A stretch of 33,976 nt of DNA, from contig JACVJH010000189.1 in NCBI GenBank assembly GCA_015711895.1, positions 1-33,976 on the forward strand, read 5' to 3'. The DNA is from Candidatus Solincola tengchongensis (GTDB lineage: Bacteria > Actinomycetota > Geothermincolia > Geothermincolales > RBG-13-55-18). The position numbers and the translations under genes were made by a program. Position 1 is the stretch's first letter. Each line of letters opens with the position of its first letter. The notes below the pieces were generated by a model that was given only the letters and a program-made list of their open reading frames with translations, searched no databases and was not told the origin of the DNA. This document shows positions 15,453 to 24,494 of this stretch, one piece after another.

Positions 15453-18104
15453 ATGACCAAGTACGTGTACGACTTCGACGAGGGCGATGCGGGGATGAAG
15501 AAACTCCTCGGCGGGAAGGGCTCCAACCTGGCGGAGATGACCAGGCTGGGGCTTCCCGTGCCCCCCGGGTTCACCATAACCACGGAGGCCTGCAATCATT
15601 ACACGGCGCATGGCGAGTATCCCCCGGGCCTGCAGGAGGAGATAGACGAGCACCTCCGACGCCTGGAAGAGAGGATGGGCAAGAAGCTCGGCGACAAGAG
15701 GGACCCTCTCCTGGTCTCCGTACGCTCCGGGGCGGCCATCTCCATGCCCGGCATGATGGACACCGTCCTCAACCTGGGCCTCAACGACGAGTCGGTGAAG
15801 GGCCTTGCGGAACAGACCGGGGACGAGCGCTTCGCCTACGACGCCTACCGCCGCTTCATCCAGATGTTCGCGGACATCGTCATGGGCGTGGAGAGGAGCC
15901 TCTTCGAGGAGAGGATCAGCAAGAGGAAGGAGCAACGCGGCGTCACCCAGGACGTGGAGCTGACGGCGGATGACTGGAAAGAACTGGTAGAGGAGTTCAA
16001 GGCCATCGTGCGCGAAAAGGCGGGTCGGGATTTCCCCTCCGATCCCCGCGAGCAACTCGACCTGGCCATCCGGGCCGTCTTCCGTTCCTGGAACAACCCC
16101 CGCGCCATCACCTACCGCAAGCAGTACGACATCCCGGACGACCTGGGAACGGCGGTCAACGTGCAGACCATGGTCTTCGGGAACAAGGGTGAGGACTCGG
16201 CCACCGGGGTCTGCTTCACCCGTGACCCCTCCACGGGAGAGAAACGCCGCTTCGGCGAGTACCTGGTCAATGCCCAGGGCGAGGACGTGGTGGCCGGCAT
16301 ACGGACCCCCAACAGCCTGGACCGCCTGGCGGAGGAGATGCCCGAGCTCTACGAGCAGCTGACCCAGGTGATGGACAAGCTGGAGAAACATTACCGGGAC
16401 ATGCAGGACATAGAGTTCACCATCGAGCAGAAGAAGCTCTACATGCTGCAGACGCGGACGGGCAAGCGCACCGCCGCCGCCGCCCTGAAGATCGCCGTGG
16501 ACATGGTGGAGGAGGGGCTCATCACCAAGGAAGAGGCGGTAGCCCGGGTACAGCCCGACCAGCTCGACCAGCTCCTGCATCCCCGGCTGGACCCCGACGC
16601 CCAGTATGACGTGATCGCCAGGGGCCTGCCCGCCTCGCCGGGCGCGGCGGTGGGCGAGGTGGTCTTCGACGCCGACACCGCGGAGGTGCGCGGCTCGCGC
16701 GGCGAGAAGGTCATCCTGGTGCGCTGGGAGACCACGCCCGACGACATCCACGGCATCATCGCCGCGCAGGGCGTGCTCACCAGCCACGGTGGGATGACCA
16801 GCCATGCCGCCGTGGTGGCGCGGGGGATGGGCAAGCCCTGCATCTGCGGGGCGGAGGCCATCAAGATAAACCAAGCGGAGAGGATCTTCGAGGTGAACGG
16901 CCTGGTGGTCCGGGAGGGGGACACCATCACCATCGACGGCACCTCGGGCAAGGTCATCCTGGGCGAGGTCAAGCTCATCGAGCCCAAGGTGGACGTCAAC
17001 CTGGAGAAAATTCTCTCCTGGGCCAGCGAGATACGCCGCCTCGGCGTGCGTACCAACGCCGACACCCCCGAGGACGCCAAGCGCGCCCGCGACTTCGGCG
17101 CCGAGGGCATCGGTCTGTGCCGCATCGAGCACATGCTCATCGGGGAGGACCGCCTGCCCATAGTGCGGCGCATGATCCTGGCCGAGACCGAGGAAGCCCG
17201 GGAGGAGGCCCTCATGGAGCTGGAGCCCCTCCTGCGGCGCGATTTCGAGAGGATCCTGGAGATCATGGACGGGCTGCCGGTGACCATCCGCCTCCTGGAT
17301 CCCCCCCTGCACGAGTTCCTTCCCAACCTGGTCGATTTGCGGGTGGAGCTGGAGAGGCTCAAGCACGTACCCGGGGAGCGGGAGGAGTACGAGGCCAAGG
17401 AGAGGCTCCTGGCGCGCGTGCGCGCCGAGTCGGAGGCCAACCCCATGCTCGGCTTGCGCGGGTGTCGCGTGGGTTGCACCATGGGCGGGGTGACCGAGGC
17501 CCAGGTGCGGGCCATCATCAAGGCCGCCTGCGACCTGAAGGAGCAGGGGAAGGACCCGAGGGTGGAGATAATGGTCCCCCTGGTGGCCTTCCGCAAGGAG
17601 CTGGAGATCGAGCGGGAGAAGATAATCCGAGTGGCCGAGGGGGTCAAGGAGGCCATGGAGGTGGACCTCGACTACCTTGTGGGCACCATGATAGAGTTGC
17701 CCCGCGCCGCCCTCACCGCGGATCAGATAGGGGAGATCGCCGACTTCTTCTCCTTCGGGACCAACGACCTCACCCAGACCACCCTGGGCTTCAGCCGCGA
17801 CGACGCCGAGGCCAAGTTCCTGCCCGTGTACCTCGAGGAGGGCATCCTCACCGACAACCCCTTCCAGACCCTGGACCTGGAGGGCGTGGGGAAACTGGTG
17901 CGCATGGCCTGCGAGCTCTCCCGCGAGGTGAACCCGAAGATAAAGCTGGGTATATGCGGCGAGCACGGCGGCGATCCCCGCAGCATAAGGTTCTGCCATG
18001 AGGTGGGCCTGGACTACGTGAGCTGCTCCCCCTTCCGCGTGCCGGTGGCCATCCTGGCCGCTGCTCATGCCGCCCTCGGGGACGTGCAGGACGCCACCAA
18101 GTGA
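15453..18104 (+). CDS. ppdK: Pyruvate, phosphate dikinase
   Basis: The 883-residue enzyme reversibly converts pyruvate, ATP and phosphate to PEP, AMP and PPi. In anaerobes it serves glycolysis or gluconeogenesis. The N-terminal nucleotide domain starts KYVYDFDEGDAGMKKLLGGKGSNLAEM and includes SVRSGAAISMPGMMDT. The swivel domain has GGMTSHAAVVARGMGKPC with the phosphocarrier His near residue 451. The C-terminal PEP/pyruvate barrel includes GLCRIEHM, FFSFGTNDLTQTTLGFSRDDAE and GICGEHGGDPRSI, ending in the catalytic-Cys stretch YVSCSPFRVP. The length is typical. I chose the ATG at 15453 because GGGGGAATCGGAG precedes it and homologous N termini start there. No gene for the PPDK regulatory kinase is adjacent. 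The leader is unusual. Confidence 0.97.
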   Translation: MTKYVYDFDEGDAGMKKLLGGKGSNLAEMTRLGLPVPPGFTITTEACNHYTAHGEYPPGLQEEIDEHLRRLEERMGKKLGDKRDPLLVSVRSGAAISMPGMMDTVLNLGLNDESVKGLAEQTGDERFAYDAYRRFIQMFADIVMGVERSLFEERISKRKEQRGVTQDVELTADDWKELVEEFKAIVREKAGRDFPSDPREQLDLAIRAVFRSWNNPRAITYRKQYDIPDDLGTAVNVQTMVFGNKGEDSATGVCFTRDPSTGEKRRFGEYLVNAQGEDVVAGIRTPNSLDRLAEEMPELYEQLTQVMDKLEKHYRDMQDIEFTIEQKKLYMLQTRTGKRTAAAALKIAVDMVEEGLITKEEAVARVQPDQLDQLLHPRLDPDAQYDVIARGLPASPGAAVGEVVFDADTAEVRGSRGEKVILVRWETTPDDIHGIIAAQGVLTSHGGMTSHAAVVARGMGKPCICGAEAIKINQAERIFEVNGLVVREGDTITIDGTSGKVILGEVKLIEPKVDVNLEKILSWASEIRRLGVRTNADTPEDAKRARDFGAEGIGLCRIEHMLIGEDRLPIVRRMILAETEEAREEALMELEPLLRRDFERILEIMDGLPVTIRLLDPPLHEFLPNLVDLRVELERLKHVPGEREEYEAKERLLARVRAESEANPMLGLRGCRVGCTMGGVTEAQVRAIIKAACDLKEQGKDPRVEIMVPLVAFRKELEIEREKIIRVAEGVKEAMEVDLDYLVGTMIELPRAALTADQIGEIADFFSFGTNDLTQTTLGFSRDDAEAKFLPVYLEEGILTDNPFQTLDLEGVGKLVRMACELSREVNPKIKLGICGEHGGDPRSIRFCHEVGLDYVSCSPFRVPVAILAAAHAALGDVQDATK

Positions 18105-18435
18105 GGCGGGAGGGCCGGGGGAGGCCGAGAGGCGGCTTGCGAACGATGAGGAAGTCCGCCTTCCCGCTCCGCGACCCATCGCACCTGGAGATCCGGGGAG
18201 GCCGTGCCGGATAGGGCTTGAAGGAGGTCCTCCCCCGTCCAGACCCGTCGCCCTCCGGGAGGCTGCGGGCCCCAAGAAGAGGCGCGACTCCTCTTTTCTG
18301 CCTACGGGGAGCCACCGGGAAGAGGTGCTGACACTGCGGCGAGATACAATCTACGTGGGGCGTGTGTTCCGGTGCGCGAGAGCCGACGGAGCAGCCGCGC
18401 CTTCTGGATGATTTGTCGGAAAGGAGGTTGCCGCC
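18105..18435. other. Intergenic region between ppdK and the FMN reductase gene
   Basis: These 331 bases show no convincing gene. They hold a weak terminator-like hairpin (18277-18299) and, at 18345-18350, a TACAAT box reading right about 85 bases before the next start, without a good -35. The rest is GC-rich and featureless to me. Confidence 0.5.
18277..18299 (+). terminator. Possible weak terminator after ppdK
   Basis: AAGAGG (18277-18282) pairs with CCTCTT (18290-18295) around a seven-base loop, followed by TTCT. The stem is short and the T tract poor. It lies about 170 bases after the ppdK stop. Confidence 0.35.
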
Positions 18436-19026
18436 ATGTACATCCTGGCCATAAACGGAAGTCCGAACCGCAAGGGAAATACGGCATTGCTTTTGGAGAA
18501 GGTCCTTGAAGCGGCCCGAGCGGAGGGAATAGATGGTAAAATATTCCATGTAATGGATGCCCTCAAGGATCAGGAGAACCCCTTCTGCATGGCCTGTTCC
18601 AGCCCCTGCAAGGAGGTATGCCATTCCAGATCCGCAGGGCTCAAGGAGGCCTGCGATCTCCTGGAGGGAGCGGCGGCGGTGGTCCTGGGGAGTCCGGTGT
18701 ATTTCGGTACCGTGTCCGCGCAGCTCAAGGCACTGTGGGACAAGACACGGGCCGTGAGGTCGCGCAGGTCCCTGGTGGGGAAACCGGCGGCGGCAGTGAG
18801 CGTGGGCGCGGCGCGCTTCGGTGGGCAGGAGACCACCCTCAAGGCCCTGCACGACATGCTCCTCATCCAGGGTATGAGTATCGTTGGGGAGGGGACGGAG
18901 GACGACGACGCCGGGCACCAGGGATTGTGCGCCCAGAAGCCGGCCCAGGAGGACTCCTTCGCCCTGGAGAGGGCCCGCATCCTGGGCAGGCGCCTGGCCC
19001 GGGAGGTGAAGAGGGCGTCGAAATAA
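18436..19026 (+). CDS. NADPH-dependent FMN reductase-like flavoprotein
   Basis: The 196-residue flavodoxin-fold protein has the FMN phosphate loop GSPNRKGNT (residues 8-16) and the GSPVYFGTVSAQLKALWDKT segment (about 85-104) that closes on the flavin. This is typical of the iron-sulfur flavoprotein / NADPH-dependent FMN reductase family. Between them is a cysteine motif, CMACSSPCKEVC (51-62), resembling the compact motif that binds a [4Fe-4S] cluster in archaeal and clostridial iron-sulfur flavoproteins; that cluster is inferred. It probably moves electrons between ferredoxin or NADPH and small acceptors. The ATG at 18436 follows AAAGGAGG at good spacing. It is a single gene set inside the housekeeping block. 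Confidence 0.88.
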   Translation: MYILAINGSPNRKGNTALLLEKVLEAARAEGIDGKIFHVMDALKDQENPFCMACSSPCKEVCHSRSAGLKEACDLLEGAAAVVLGSPVYFGTVSAQLKALWDKTRAVRSRRSLVGKPAAAVSVGAARFGGQETTLKALHDMLLIQGMSIVGEGTEDDDAGHQGLCAQKPAQEDSFALERARILGRRLAREVKRASK

Positions 19027-19291
19027 GAGGAAGCGGCCTGATGCGCCGGAATGGAGGGCTGCCGATTTGAGCCGCTTTGTGATGGCTTGGAATCGTGTCA
19101 GCCTGGCTCTGGACCGTGAAAAGAACGCGAGCGGGGAAGTTCTTCCCCGGTCCGGAAAGGACAAGGGAAAGGATATCGGAGTAAGCCGCACCCTTGCCGT
19201 CTGGTCCTCGCATGGACCGATGACGTCAATTGGAAGCGGTAAAGGCGGCGGCACTCGGAAGCGGTAAGGAGAAGACGGAGAAGGTATTGGG

Positions 19292-20296
19292 ATGAACATC
19301 CGGGAGGAAATAGAGCGCTGGGAGGAGGAATGGCTCTCTCCCCATGCCGTGCGCAGCCGGGAGAGCCGGGGCCGGCTCAGGGAGGAAAAGCCTGATTCCC
19401 TGCGCACCTGCTTCATGCGCGACCGGGACCGCATCATACATAGCAAGGCTTTCCGGCGCCTGAAGCACAAGACCCAGGTCTTCCTGGCTCCCGAGGGGGA
19501 CCACTACCGCACCCGCTTGACCCACACCCTGGAGGTAAGCCAGATATCCCGCACCATAGCCAGGGCCCTGCGGCTCAACGAGGACCTCACGGAGGCCATC
19601 GCCCTGGGTCACGACCTCGGGCACACCCCCTTCGGACACATGGGGGAGGAGGCCTTCCGCGACCTAACCCCCACCCCTTTCCGGCACAACGAGCAGAGCC
19701 TCCGGGTGGTGGACAGGCTGGAATATAACGGGAAGGGGCTCAACCTCACCTGGGAGGTCAGGGACGGCATACTGAACCACACCGGCCAGAGCCCTCTTCC
19801 GGCCACCCTGGAGGGCCGCATAGTACGCATCGCCGACCGTATCGCCTACGTGAACCACGACATCGACGACGCCATCCGGGCGGGCATACTCACCGAGGAT
19901 GAGCTTCCGGAGGGTCCCCTAGGAGTGCTGGGAAAGCGCCACAACCAGCGCATCGACACCCTGGTGCGGGACCTGGTGGAGGCCAGCAGGGACAGGGGGG
20001 ACATCCTGATGAGCGAGGAGGTGGCCGCGGCCCTGGACGAATTGCGCGACTTCCTCTTCGCGCGGGTGTACGTGGGTTCGGTGGCCAAACAGGAGGAGGA
20101 CAAGGCCATCATGGTCCTCCGTCATCTGTTCCATTATTACTTGGAGCACCCCGAGGAGATGCCCCGGGAGTTCCGGGAGGGGGAGGAGGACCTGCGGGTG
20201 AGGGTCTGCGATTACGTGGCCGGCATGACCGACCGCTATGCCATGCGCAAGTACCAGGAACACTTCTTGCCCCGCGTATGGGTGGGCGAGCTCTGA
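19292..20296 (+). CDS. dgt: Deoxyguanosinetriphosphate triphosphohydrolase-like protein
   Basis: The 334-residue HD-superfamily enzyme hydrolyses dNTPs to the nucleoside and triphosphate and so helps control the dNTP pool. Motifs are DRDRIIHSKAFRRLKHKTQVF (44-64), RTRLTHTLEV with the first metal-ligand His (78), and the HD pair in GHDLGHTPFGHMGE (106-119), followed by FRHNEQSLR and RIADRIAYVNHDIDDA. It belongs to the Dgt type 2/3 group usual in actinobacteria and firmicutes rather than the long E. coli form. The ATG at 19292 follows GGAGAAGG. It sits directly before dnaG, the same order as in Mycobacterium, and the dnaG ribosome site overlaps its end. Confidence 0.95.
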   Translation: MNIREEIERWEEEWLSPHAVRSRESRGRLREEKPDSLRTCFMRDRDRIIHSKAFRRLKHKTQVFLAPEGDHYRTRLTHTLEVSQISRTIARALRLNEDLTEAIALGHDLGHTPFGHMGEEAFRDLTPTPFRHNEQSLRVVDRLEYNGKGLNLTWEVRDGILNHTGQSPLPATLEGRIVRIADRIAYVNHDIDDAIRAGILTEDELPEGPLGVLGKRHNQRIDTLVRDLVEASRDRGDILMSEEVAAALDELRDFLFARVYVGSVAKQEEDKAIMVLRHLFHYYLEHPEEMPREFREGEEDLRVRVCDYVAGMTDRYAMRKYQEHFLPRVWVGEL

Positions 20297-20306
20297 GGTG
20301 CGTGCC

Positions 20307-22139
20307 TTGGCCGGTGGCAGGATCAGGGACGAGGACATCGAGCGCCTCCGCGAACAGGTGGACATCGTGGAGGTCATCTCCGAGTACGTGCAACTGAAGA
20401 AGGCCGGCAGGCTGTTCAAGGGGCTGTGCCCTTTTCATGACGAGAAGACCCCTTCCTTCATGGTGGATCCCGCCAAGCAGCTCTACCACTGCTTCGGCTG
20501 CGGTGAGGGAGGCGACGTGTTCACCTTCCTGCGCAAGAGGGAGGGATTGGAGTTCCGGGAGGCGGTGGAGAGGCTGGCCTCCCGGGTTGGGTTCACCCTC
20601 CATTACCAGGGGGGAGCCCGGGAGTCCGGGGGACCGGAGGGCAGGCGGGCCAGGCTATACCGCATGAACCAGTGGGCGGCGGAGGTCTACCACCGCGTCC
20701 TGGTGGAGGGGGAGGAGGGAGAGGCGGCGCGCAGGTATCTCAAATCCCGGGGTATCGATGAGGAATCCGTGCGCTTCTTCGGCCTGGGATACGCTCCCCC
20801 CAAATGGGACTTCCTCTACCGCCAGGCCATGCGCCGCGGTTTCGAGGCCCAGGATTTCCTGGCCTCCGGCCTGGGACTACGGGGGGAGAGGGGTGTTTAC
20901 GACCGCTTCCGAGGCCGGGTCATCTTTCCCATCCGGGACCTTCAGGACCGGGTGGTGGCCTTCGGGGGGAGGACGCTGGGCGAGGAGCAGCCCAAATACC
21001 TCAATTCCCCGGAGACCCCTCTCTACGTGAAGAGCCGCCACCTCTACGCCCTCAACCACTCGCGCCGGGAGATGGTGAAGGAGGGCTTTGCCCTCCTGGT
21101 GGAGGGATATACCGACGTCATCCTCCTCTGGCAGCACGGTATCCGCAACGTGGCTGCCACTCTGGGGACCGCCCTGGGCCAGGAGCATTTCCGCCTCCTC
21201 TCCCGCCTCACCGAGAGGGTGGTGCTGGCCTTCGACGCGGACCGGGCCGGGGTCAGCGCCAGCCTGAGGGGGCTCGACCTCCAGAAGGATTTTAACCTCG
21301 ACTTGAGGGTTATAATCCTTGATGAGGGCGCCGACCCGGCGGATTTCGTGACCTCCCACGGGGCGGAAGAGTTCAAGAGAAGGGTGGAGGAGAGCGTCCC
21401 CCTGGTCGATTTCTGTCTCCGAAAGGTCCTCGAGGAACACGACCCCAAGGACACCAACGCGCGGCTGCGAGGAGTGCGTAGGGCGGTGAGCCTGGTGGCT
21501 GAGCTGGGAGGGGATATAGACCAGGAGAGGCACATCCGGGCCATCGCCGACTGGGCGGGATCGAGCTACCAGGCGGTGCAGGAGCTCTACCGGCGTGCCA
21601 GGGGGAGGAGCTCCGGACCGGCTCCCGCCGCCGAATCCTCCATCCTCCTGCCCCCGCAGAAACGGGCGGAGAGGGAACTTCTTCGCCTCCTGCTGCATCA
21701 ACCTTTTTTGGTGGAAAGGGCATTGGAGGAGGTTGACCCCTCCCTCTTCGAGGATGGCGATTGTTCCCGGCTCTTCTCCGCCATCCTGGAGGCGGACCGG
21801 GAGGAAGGGGGAGAACGGGGGATCGAGGAACGCCGAATGGGGCGCCTGGTGGAGAGCCTGGATTCCGGCAGCGCCCGGAATCTGGCCACGGCGTTAATTC
21901 TGGACGGGAGTGGGAATGTTGATAATATGGATACGGAAAACGCCGTCATGGTATATAATGACCTGCTGGCGACGCTGAAGGGATTCTATCTCGAACGTCA
22001 AATAAGGAGATTGAGGCAGGAGCTTGAAGGCCTCTCCTCCGCGCCCCATCGGGATCATGAGCGTGAACGAGAGCTCTCGGAGGAGATTTATTCCCTCGAG
22101 CGCCTGAAGAGGGAGCTCAGAAAGGGCCGTGCCGGCTAA
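20307..22139 (+). CDS. dnaG: DNA primase
   Basis: The 610-residue primase makes RNA primers at the replication fork. The N-terminal zinc-binding CHC2 domain reads CPFHDEKTPSF with C41 and H44, then HCFGCGEGGD with C62 and C65. The catalytic core has FGLGYAP, GRVIFPIRDLQDRVVAFGGR, and the TOPRIM motifs LVEGYTDV and FDADRAG. The C-terminal part (about 430-610) is the divergent DnaB-interacting region. I chose TTG at 20307: GAGGTG lies six bases upstream and the protein then starts MAGGRIRDEDIERLREQVDI, as in relatives. The in-frame GTG at 20298 lies inside that ribosome site. The start is ten bases after the dgt stop, so the two form an operon, and rpoD follows. Confidence 0.95.
   Translation: MAGGRIRDEDIERLREQVDIVEVISEYVQLKKAGRLFKGLCPFHDEKTPSFMVDPAKQLYHCFGCGEGGDVFTFLRKREGLEFREAVERLASRVGFTLHYQGGARESGGPEGRRARLYRMNQWAAEVYHRVLVEGEEGEAARRYLKSRGIDEESVRFFGLGYAPPKWDFLYRQAMRRGFEAQDFLASGLGLRGERGVYDRFRGRVIFPIRDLQDRVVAFGGRTLGEEQPKYLNSPETPLYVKSRHLYALNHSRREMVKEGFALLVEGYTDVILLWQHGIRNVAATLGTALGQEHFRLLSRLTERVVLAFDADRAGVSASLRGLDLQKDFNLDLRVIILDEGADPADFVTSHGAEEFKRRVEESVPLVDFCLRKVLEEHDPKDTNARLRGVRRAVSLVAELGGDIDQERHIRAIADWAGSSYQAVQELYRRARGRSSGPAPAAESSILLPPQKRAERELLRLLLHQPFLVERALEEVDPSLFEDGDCSRLFSAILEADREEGGERGIEERRMGRLVESLDSGSARNLATALILDGSGNVDNMDTENAVMVYNDLLATLKGFYLERQIRRLRQELEGLSSAPHRDHERERELSEEIYSLERLKRELRKGRAG
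21949..21959 (+). promoter_or_regulatory. Possible internal rpoD promoter in the end of dnaG
   Basis: TGGTATATAAT lies in an AT-rich patch of the otherwise GC-rich dnaG coding region, about 240 bases before rpoD. It contains both an extended -10 (TG-G-TATATA) and a perfect TATAAT. No matching -35 at 17 bases is seen. E. coli has an rpoD promoter inside dnaG, which makes the location plausible. Confidence 0.35.
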
Positions 22140-22196
22140 AGGACGGCATGAGAGCGCTCGATTAATCTTAAGTAACCCTCCTTTCAGGTGATTTAT

Positions 22197-23390
22197 ATGG
22201 ACGACTGGAAAGACCTCGATTACGACGAGATAAAGGAACTGCTCTCCAGGGGCCAGGGCAGGGGCATCCTGACCCATGACGAGATAAGCGAGTCCCTGCA
22301 AGGCCTCAACCTCACGGCGGAGCAGATGGACCACCTCTACATGCTCCTCGACGAACTGAACGTGGAGGTGGTGGACGGGCCCACGGACGAGAGCCTGCAG
22401 GACCTCGAGGACGAGGAAGAAAAGGACATCTCCCGCCTGGACAGCCTGGAGAGGGAGCTGGAGCTCGCCGGGAAGACCCCCACCAACGACCCTGTGCGCA
22501 TGTACCTCAAGGAGATCGGCAAGGTCCCCCTCCTCACCGCCCAGGAGGAAGTGGAGCTGGCCAAGAAGATCGAGGAGGGCGAAAAGGCCTCCGCCAGACT
22601 GCGGGAGATGGGGGACAAGCTGAGCCGTGAGGAGAAACGGGCCCTGCAGCGCAAGGAGAGGGAGGGTCAGGAGGCCAAGCGCAAGCTCGTGGAGGCCAAC
22701 CTCAGGCTGGTGGTCTCCATCGCCAAGCGCTACGTGGGCAGGGGGATGCTCTTCCTCGACCTCATCCAGGAGGGCAACCTGGGCCTCATCCGGGCCGTGG
22801 AGAAGTTCGACTTCCGGAAGGGTTACAAATTCTCCACCTACGCCACCTGGTGGATCCGCCAGGCCATCACCCGGGCCATCGCCGACCAGGCCCGTACCAT
22901 CCGCATCCCCGTCCACATGGTGGAGACCATCAACAAGCTTATCCGGGTGCAGAGGCAGCTCCTCCAGGAACTGGGCCGGGAGCCTACCCCGGAGGAGATA
23001 GCCGAGCGCATGGAGCTCACTCCCGAGAAGGTAAGGGAGATCATCAAGGTCTCCCAGGAGCCGGTGTCCCTGGAGACCCCCATAGGCGAGGAGGAGGACT
23101 CCCACCTGGGCGACTTCATCGAGGACTCCGACGCCGTGGTCCCCGCGGACGCCGCTTCCTTCATCCTCCTCCAGGAGCAGCTGGAGGACGTCCTCAACTC
23201 CCTAAGCGAGAGGGAGAGGGAGGTCATCAAGCTGCGCTTCGGCCTGGTGGACGGGCACCCGCGCACCCTGGAGGAGGTGGGTCGCGAGTTCGGGGTCACC
23301 AGGGAGCGCATCCGCCAGATCGAGTCCAAGACGCTGGCCAAGCTCCGCCACCCCACCCGCTCCGCGAAGCTGCGCGACTTCCTCGAATAG
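22197..23390 (+). CDS. rpoD: RNA polymerase principal sigma factor (sigma-70 / SigA)
   Basis: The 397-residue primary sigma factor directs RNA polymerase to housekeeping promoters. Region 1.1 is short (about 1-60). Region 1.2 has DPVRMYLKEIGKVPLLTAQEE. Region 2 reads EANLRLVVSIAKRYVGRGM, FLDLIQEGNLGLIRAVEKFD and YKFSTYATWWIRQAITRA (-10 recognition and melting). Region 3 follows with RIPVHMVETINK. Region 4.2 has TLEEVGREFGVTRERIRQIE (-35 recognition). There is no large non-conserved insert, as in Gram-positive SigA. I chose the ATG at 22197 because AGGTG lies six bases upstream; the in-frame GTG at 22188 is part of that site. It may be co-transcribed with dgt and dnaG, with a possible extra promoter inside dnaG. 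Confidence 0.97.
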   Translation: MDDWKDLDYDEIKELLSRGQGRGILTHDEISESLQGLNLTAEQMDHLYMLLDELNVEVVDGPTDESLQDLEDEEEKDISRLDSLERELELAGKTPTNDPVRMYLKEIGKVPLLTAQEEVELAKKIEEGEKASARLREMGDKLSREEKRALQRKEREGQEAKRKLVEANLRLVVSIAKRYVGRGMLFLDLIQEGNLGLIRAVEKFDFRKGYKFSTYATWWIRQAITRAIADQARTIRIPVHMVETINKLIRVQRQLLQELGREPTPEEIAERMELTPEKVREIIKVSQEPVSLETPIGEEEDSHLGDFIEDSDAVVPADAASFILLQEQLEDVLNSLSEREREVIKLRFGLVDGHPRTLEEVGREFGVTRERIRQIESKTLAKLRHPTRSAKLRDFLE

Positions 23391-23417
23391 CGCAGACGTG
23401 CCGCCTTCACAACCGCT

Positions 23418-24494
23418 TTATTCCCTGACTATCTCCAGGACCGTGATCTGGGGTGGGGAATAGTTGGAGACGAAAAGGCGCTCACCCCTGGCGTCCACGC
23501 AGAGGCCGATGGGTTTGGGCGTGGGATAGGTGAATATCTCCCGACGTGCCTCCAGGTCCACGCAGCCCACCGTCCCGTCCTCGTAGTTACAGACGAACAG
23601 GTATCTGCCGTCGGGGGTGATGTCCATGGTGCGCGCCGCCCTGCCAACCTTTATGGTGGCGGAGATGGTGCCGGCCTCGCGGTTGACCACGGTGACCGTC
23701 CCCGGCAGGTTGTTGCTCACGTAGAGCGTCCGGCCGTCCGGCGAGAGGACCACGTGGCGGGGATTCTGGCCGCAGGGTATTTGCCGCACTACGGTGTGGC
23801 CGCCGGAGACATCCACCTCGGCCAGGGTGTCGCCGCCCATTATGCACACGTAAGCGCGGTCGCCCTTTGGGGTGAAGCACATGCCCCGCGGCGTGGCGTA
23901 CACCGGGATGTCCTTCACCCTCTTCCTGGCGGAGGCGTCGATTACCGTCACCGTGTTGGAGTCCCAGTTGGCCACGTAGACCCATGCGCCGTCGGGGCTC
24001 ACCGCCACCTCCTTGGGGATGCTTCCCGTGCCCACCTCTCCCGCCAGGGTGCCGGAATCGGTGTCCACGATGACCACCCGTGCCGAGTTGTAGAGGGACA
24101 CCCAGGCCCACCTACCGTCGGGAGAGAAGGCCGCCTCCACCGGTTCGTCGGGAAGGACCACGCTGAGGAGCTTGGCGTAACTTTGGGCATCGAAGACGAA
24201 GTTCTTGTGCGCGTAGAGGTCGTTCACGAATATACGGTCCCCGCCGGGCATGAGCTCCACGGACTTCGGGCCCGCCTCCACCCGCAGGACGGTGAGAGGG
24301 CGCAGCCCGGCGACCTCCCCGGTGGCATAGGGGAGCACCTCGGCGTTTGCGCCCTCCCCCTCCCGCTCCATAGGGGGTTCCATGGCGCCATCTTTCGAGG
24401 ACCCTATGGATTCGCATCCCGGCAGCACGAGGAGAAGGGAGAAGAGCGCGGCTATAATTACCATATATTTCCATATAGATTTCAAGCCGGCCAT
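23418..24494 (-). CDS. YVTN-type beta-propeller lipoprotein
   Basis: The 358-residue exported protein has an N-terminal signal peptide ending in lipobox LPGC (Cys at 27), which would anchor it outside the membrane. The rest is a run of about seven beta-propeller blades with the repeated pattern SPDGRWAWVSLYNSARVVIVDTDSG, that is, PDG-x-x-x-Y/WVS-N-x-V-x-VID. Examples are SPDGAWVYVANWDSNTVTVID and SPDGRTLYVSNNLPGTVTVVN. Such proteins act as surface scaffolds or binding modules; the ligand is unknown. I chose the ATG at 24494 because GGAAGGTGG precedes it and the signal peptide starts there. It converges on rpoD, 27 bases away, with no clear terminator. A perfect 12-base palindrome lies upstream at 24575. 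Confidence 0.86.
   Translation of the reverse strand: MAGLKSIWKYMVIIAALFSLLLVLPGCESIGSSKDGAMEPPMEREGEGANAEVLPYATGEVAGLRPLTVLRVEAGPKSVELMPGGDRIFVNDLYAHKNFVFDAQSYAKLLSVVLPDEPVEAAFSPDGRWAWVSLYNSARVVIVDTDSGTLAGEVGTGSIPKEVAVSPDGAWVYVANWDSNTVTVIDASARKRVKDIPVYATPRGMCFTPKGDRAYVCIMGGDTLAEVDVSGGHTVVRQIPCGQNPRHVVLSPDGRTLYVSNNLPGTVTVVNREAGTISATIKVGRAARTMDITPDGRYLFVCNYEDGTVGCVDLEARREIFTYPTPKPIGLCVDARGERLFVSNYSPPQITVLEIVRE

Noticed and set aside
15315..18275. Open frame of 986 codons opposite ppdK
   Set aside because: It is a shadow of the GC-rich ppdK gene: composition is dominated by His, Gly, Leu and Val, and it has no domain and no ribosome site.
19232..19267. Two copies of GGAAGCGGTAA before dgt, with similar short strings near 4228 and 26966
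   Set aside because: The copies are only 11-12 bases long with irregular spacing and no common relation to promoters; chance is likely in this composition.
23391..23417. Terminator expected between convergent rpoD and the propeller gene
   Set aside because: The 27 bases contain no stem with a T tract on either strand.
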